Source of the DNA: Planctomycetota bacterium
GTDB taxonomy: Bacteria; Planctomycetota; UBA1135
Length of the DNA stretch: 10,103 nt
Assembly (NCBI GenBank): GCA_022447335.1
Contig: JAKVCF010000085.1
Span: forward strand, 1 to 10,103
Reading direction: 5' to 3'
In this document: positions 7,912-10,103 of the stretch, piece after piece
Layout of the letters: every line of letters starts with the position of its first letter
How positions within the stretch are numbered: position 1 is the stretch's first letter
Notes under the pieces: generated by a model
Database searches by the model: none
Seen by the model: only the letters and a program-made list of their open reading frames with translations
Told to the model about the DNA's origin: nothing
Translations under genes and position numbers: made by a program

Positions 7912-7937
7912 TCCTCCGAGCTTAGCGAAAACTCGAC

Positions 7938-9488
7938 TCAGCGGGATGCCCGCGGGTCGAGGAATGTATGGCGCGCGGCGCGGAGCGCGCCGCCCTGTAG
8001 CACGGCTTCGAATAGGTCGACAACGTGAACCGCATCGACTCGATTGATCTTCCACGCCACATCATCCGGGGTGTGGTAGTCCTGGTGTAGCGGGTCAATG
8101 ATCGCGAATAGCGAAGGGACTTGCTTCCCGATGAAAGGAATGTGGTCACTGCCGAGGTTCAGGCGATTGTGCGCTTTCAGTTCGAGCGGCGATGCTGCGT
8201 CGAGTTCGGTCAGCCATTCTTTTAGACCATCGCCAGTTTGGCTGCCAAGAATCTGCACCTTCTTGTTGCTTACGCGACCGATCATGTCGAAGTTGATCAT
8301 CAGGGTGTGATCCTCGATCGGGCGAATCGGATTGGCCACGTAGTGGCGCGCACCATCCAGGCCTTGTTCCTCGGCGTTGAAGCCTAGGAAAAGGATCGAA
8401 CGCACTGGTGTGCCTTCCGGTAGGTTGTTCATCCAGGGAACCAAGCGCTCGGCCAGCATGATGATCGCTGCGGTGCCCGATGCGTTGTCGTCTGCGCCCG
8501 GGTGCAGCTGGCCACGGAACCCACGCGATCCATAGGCGCCCATGCCAAGGTGATCAATGTGTGCGCCGATCACGACGATTTCCTTTGCCAGCTCGCCATG
8601 ACCGGGAAGCAGGCCACCGATATTGTCTGCAAAGCGCTCTTCCTGGCTAATTTCAGCAGATAGAGTGGCCTCGATGCCGAGAGGCATTACGAAGCCGCGC
8701 TTGTCGGCGTCGAGGCGCATTTCCATCGCAGTCTTGTCCGCGCCGGCTTTCTCTAATAGCGCATCAAAAGCTGTGGTGGACATGGCTGCTACCGGAATGC
8801 TGACACGTTGACGGTTCTGGCGGCCAGTGGGGATCTCGCCGGCCCGCGGGTCATCCACGCCCGGAGGGTTGACCAGAATGACGCCGGCGGCACCTTGTGC
8901 TTCTGCTGCCTGCAGCTTGGGTGTGAAGCCCGCGGCACGCGTCCAGCGACCGTTTTCACCCCACAGGGTGCGACCTTTGCTGTCCATCGGCTCAAAGCGG
9001 TAGACGATCGCGATCTTGCCAGTCAGGTCCTGCTTTCCCGAGTAGCTTGAGTAGCCTTCTTTGCCTTCGGCCACGCTGTAGCCCGCGAAGGCGAGTTCAG
9101 CCGTGACGTTCCCTGCGGCCCCCGACATCGAGATGCCGAAGTCCTTACCAGCCTTGCCTTCCCAGCCCGCCGCGCTGAGCGCGTGCGCACCCAGGGTGCG
9201 AGCGCCACCAAGCGAAACGCTCTGACGAAAGCTGGTGCCATTCTCAAAGGCTGGTTCAAGGCCTGCAGCCGCGAAGTACTCGGCTACGTAGCGCTCGGTG
9301 ATCTCCATGCCCGGAGTGCCTGGGAGGCGGCCGGCTAAGAAAGCATTCGACAGGAAGGTAATGTGCTCATCCATTTGGCGCACGGCGTCACCGTACTCCT
9401 TGTAGAGAGCGGGAAGTTGCGCGCCCGCGGCGGGCTCTTGTGGCAGGGCCAGGAGAGCGGGGGCAAGGAAAAGAGAGGGAATAATCAT
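7938..9488 (-). CDS. Exported M28-family zinc metallopeptidase with PA-like insert
   Basis: This 516-residue peptidase is predicted to act in the periplasm or outside the cell. Residues 1-23 form a short signal peptide (SLFLAPALLAL, then a small-residue AGA site). About 100-270 is a protease-associated (PA)-like insert with LTGKIAIVYRF and GAAGVILVNPPG. The M28 catalytic core follows and is complete: His310 and Asp312 in GAHIDHLG, Asp333 in GADDNASG, Glu373-Glu374 in NAEEQG, Asp401 in NFDMIG, and His472 in DYHTPDD. These are the two-zinc ligands plus the catalytic acid and base of the family, so it should be active as an aminopeptidase or carboxypeptidase; exact specificity cannot be read. 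Its ATG overlaps the upstream stop as TGATG and is preceded by AAGGAGG, so the pair is translationally coupled. An 8-bp GC hairpin lies in its last codons. It is a paralogue of the neighbouring upstream peptidase. Confidence 0.95.
   Translation of the reverse strand: MIIPSLFLAPALLALPQEPAAGAQLPALYKEYGDAVRQMDEHITFLSNAFLAGRLPGTPGMEITERYVAEYFAAAGLEPAFENGTSFRQSVSLGGARTLGAHALSAAGWEGKAGKDFGISMSGAAGNVTAELAFAGYSVAEGKEGYSSYSGKQDLTGKIAIVYRFEPMDSKGRTLWGENGRWTRAAGFTPKLQAAEAQGAAGVILVNPPGVDDPRAGEIPTGRQNRQRVSIPVAAMSTTAFDALLEKAGADKTAMEMRLDADKRGFVMPLGIEATLSAEISQEERFADNIGGLLPGHGELAKEIVVIGAHIDHLGMGAYGSRGFRGQLHPGADDNASGTAAIIMLAERLVPWMNNLPEGTPVRSILFLGFNAEEQGLDGARHYVANPIRPIEDHTLMINFDMIGRVSNKKVQILGSQTGDGLKEWLTELDAASPLELKAHNRLNLGSDHIPFIGKQVPSLFAIIDPLHQDYHTPDDVAWKINRVDAVHVVDLFEAVLQGGALRAARHTFLDPRASR
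7975..7993 (-). repeat. Strong GC hairpin in the 3' end of the M28 gene
   Basis: GCGGCGCG, a 3-base loop and CGCGCCGC form a perfect 8-bp stem inside the codons for about residues 499-505. An overlapping alternative 7-bp pairing (7970-7976 with 7985-7991) is also possible. It lies 34 bases before the peptidase stop codon and about 63 bases before the DUF1080 start. No U-run follows, so it is not an intrinsic terminator. It could slow ribosomes or protect mRNA ends, or simply reflect Ala/Arg codons. Confidence 0.4.
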
Positions 9489-10103
9489 CAGCGGCCTCCT
9501 TGATTACGCGCTTGCAGCGTGACTTCAATTGTGATTTCGTCGCCACCACGAATGATGCCAACTTTGACTTTATCGCCCGGGTCATGCTTGGTCATCATTT
9601 CCATCCAACCGCGAACATCGACGATTTTCTGGCCATCCCAGCGAAGCAGTCGGTCGCCCTCTTGAATGCCGGCGGTATCCGCCGAGCCACCCGGAGTCAC
9701 GCCTCCGACCGGAATGCCCGGATCGGACTCGGTATAGCTGCCAGGCATAATGCCGAAGCGTATTTTGATGTCGCCGAGGCTGCTGTTGGGTGAGTCGCCT
9801 GCAACAGCGTCTTGCTGAGCTTCCTGGAACGCAAGTTCACCGTTGTGCGTGGCGGCTGCCAGTGCAATGTCATGAAACAGGTGCACCGTGCGGGCGCCAT
9901 CCACGCGGTTGATTTTTGAGACGACATCGCGAGGTGTGTGGTAGTCGTCGTGGAAGTCCGCGATCGCACCGAAGAGGTAGGGGATACGGCGCTGGAAGAA
10001 GGGTAGGTGGTCCGAGCCGCCACCGCGCCCTTCCGGGAGGACTACCGTGAGTTCACTCTCGGCGGCTTGCGCGTTGACTAGGTCGAGCAGGCCAGTGGCA
10101 GTG
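9488..10103 (-). CDS. M28-family peptidase with C-terminal PDZ domain, 5'-truncated
   Basis: The frame is open to the right edge and supplies the last 204 residues. The first ~85 are the end of an M28 zinc peptidase: GGGSDHLPF at residues 27-35 and DDYHTP at 52-57, whose His (about residue 55) matches the last zinc ligand of the downstream peptidase. From about 115 to 200 there is a PDZ domain: FGIMPGS (carboxylate-binding-loop region), GGSADTAGIQEGDRLLRWDG, and a terminal beta strand rich in Val and Ile. M28 plus PDZ is a recognised arrangement in which the PDZ probably contributes to substrate or partner binding. A GTG at 9904 could be mistaken for a start, but coding continues upstream of it with family motifs. 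The SDHxPF to DYHTP region closely resembles the next gene, pointing to tandem duplication. The metal ligands earlier in the core lie outside the window, so activity cannot be judged. Confidence 0.92.
   Translation of the reverse strand, partial: TATGLLDLVNAQAAESELTVVLPEGRGGGSDHLPFFQRRIPYLFGAIADFHDDYHTPRDVVSKINRVDGARTVHLFHDIALAAATHNGELAFQEAQQDAVAGDSPNSSLGDIKIRFGIMPGSYTESDPGIPVGGVTPGGSADTAGIQEGDRLLRWDGQKIVDVRGWMEMMTKHDPGDKVKVGIIRGGDEITIEVTLQARNQGGR
9495..9501 (-). promoter_or_regulatory. Shine-Dalgarno of the complete M28 peptidase gene
   Basis: AAGGAGG, six bases before the ATG at 9488, lies within the last sense codons of the upstream PDZ peptidase gene. It fixes the start choice and, with the TGATG overlap, supports coupled translation. 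Confidence 0.8.

Noticed and set aside
7912..8055. A 48-codon N-terminal extension of the DUF1080 gene
   Set aside because: It overlaps the end of the peptidase gene, is Arg/Pro-rich, and would bury the signal peptide. The ATG at 7911 is better.
9488..9904. A stand-alone PDZ protein starting at GTG 9904
   Set aside because: The frame stays open to the window edge and encodes M28 peptidase motifs (SDHLPF, DYHTP) upstream, so this GTG is an internal Val codon.

Overview
The window looks like an ordinary chromosomal segment of a Gram-negative-type heterotrophic bacterium of moderately high GC, judged by eye. Three features point tentatively to Planctomycetota, or to a similar secreted-hydrolase-rich phylum such as Acidobacteriota or Gemmatimonadota. 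These are a protein with two DUF1080 (3-keto-disaccharide hydrolase-like) domains, paired exported M28 zinc peptidases of which one carries a C-terminal PDZ domain, and a large Asp-box (sortilin/BNR-type) propeller protein. This assignment is inference from gene content and not a phylogenetic result. I see no mobile element, CRISPR array, tRNA or rRNA.

Layout: bases 1-2787 (+) hold the C-terminal ~930 residues of an Asp-box beta-propeller protein cut by the left edge. An 88-base convergent gap with a small hairpin (2788-2875) follows. Bases 2876-6418 (-) encode a 1180-residue E2-E1 fusion of the 2-oxoglutarate dehydrogenase complex (Kgd/OdhA type) that lacks a lipoyl domain. Its 5' region (6419-6564) is unusual. 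A strong Shine-Dalgarno and ATG open a 6-codon reading frame that ends in an in-frame TAG, upstream of the main start, and several small inverted repeats surround it.

Upstream on the same (-) strand are three genes that read as one transcription unit: an M28 peptidase with PDZ (10103 down to 9488, cut by the right edge), a complete M28 peptidase with a PA-like insert (9488-7938, coupled through a TGATG stop/start overlap), and the tandem DUF1080 protein (7911-6565, 26 bases after the peptidase stop). The products of all three either carry a visible signal peptide or belong to normally exported families. Together they suggest an envelope or extracellular breakdown module for peptides and possibly modified sugars. 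Kgd, a cytoplasmic TCA-cycle enzyme, lies 146 bases downstream and probably has its own expression signals.

The most interesting items are the lipoyl-less E2-E1 fusion, if the host really is not an actinobacterium, and the leader of that gene. Nothing else here clearly amounts to an undescribed system.
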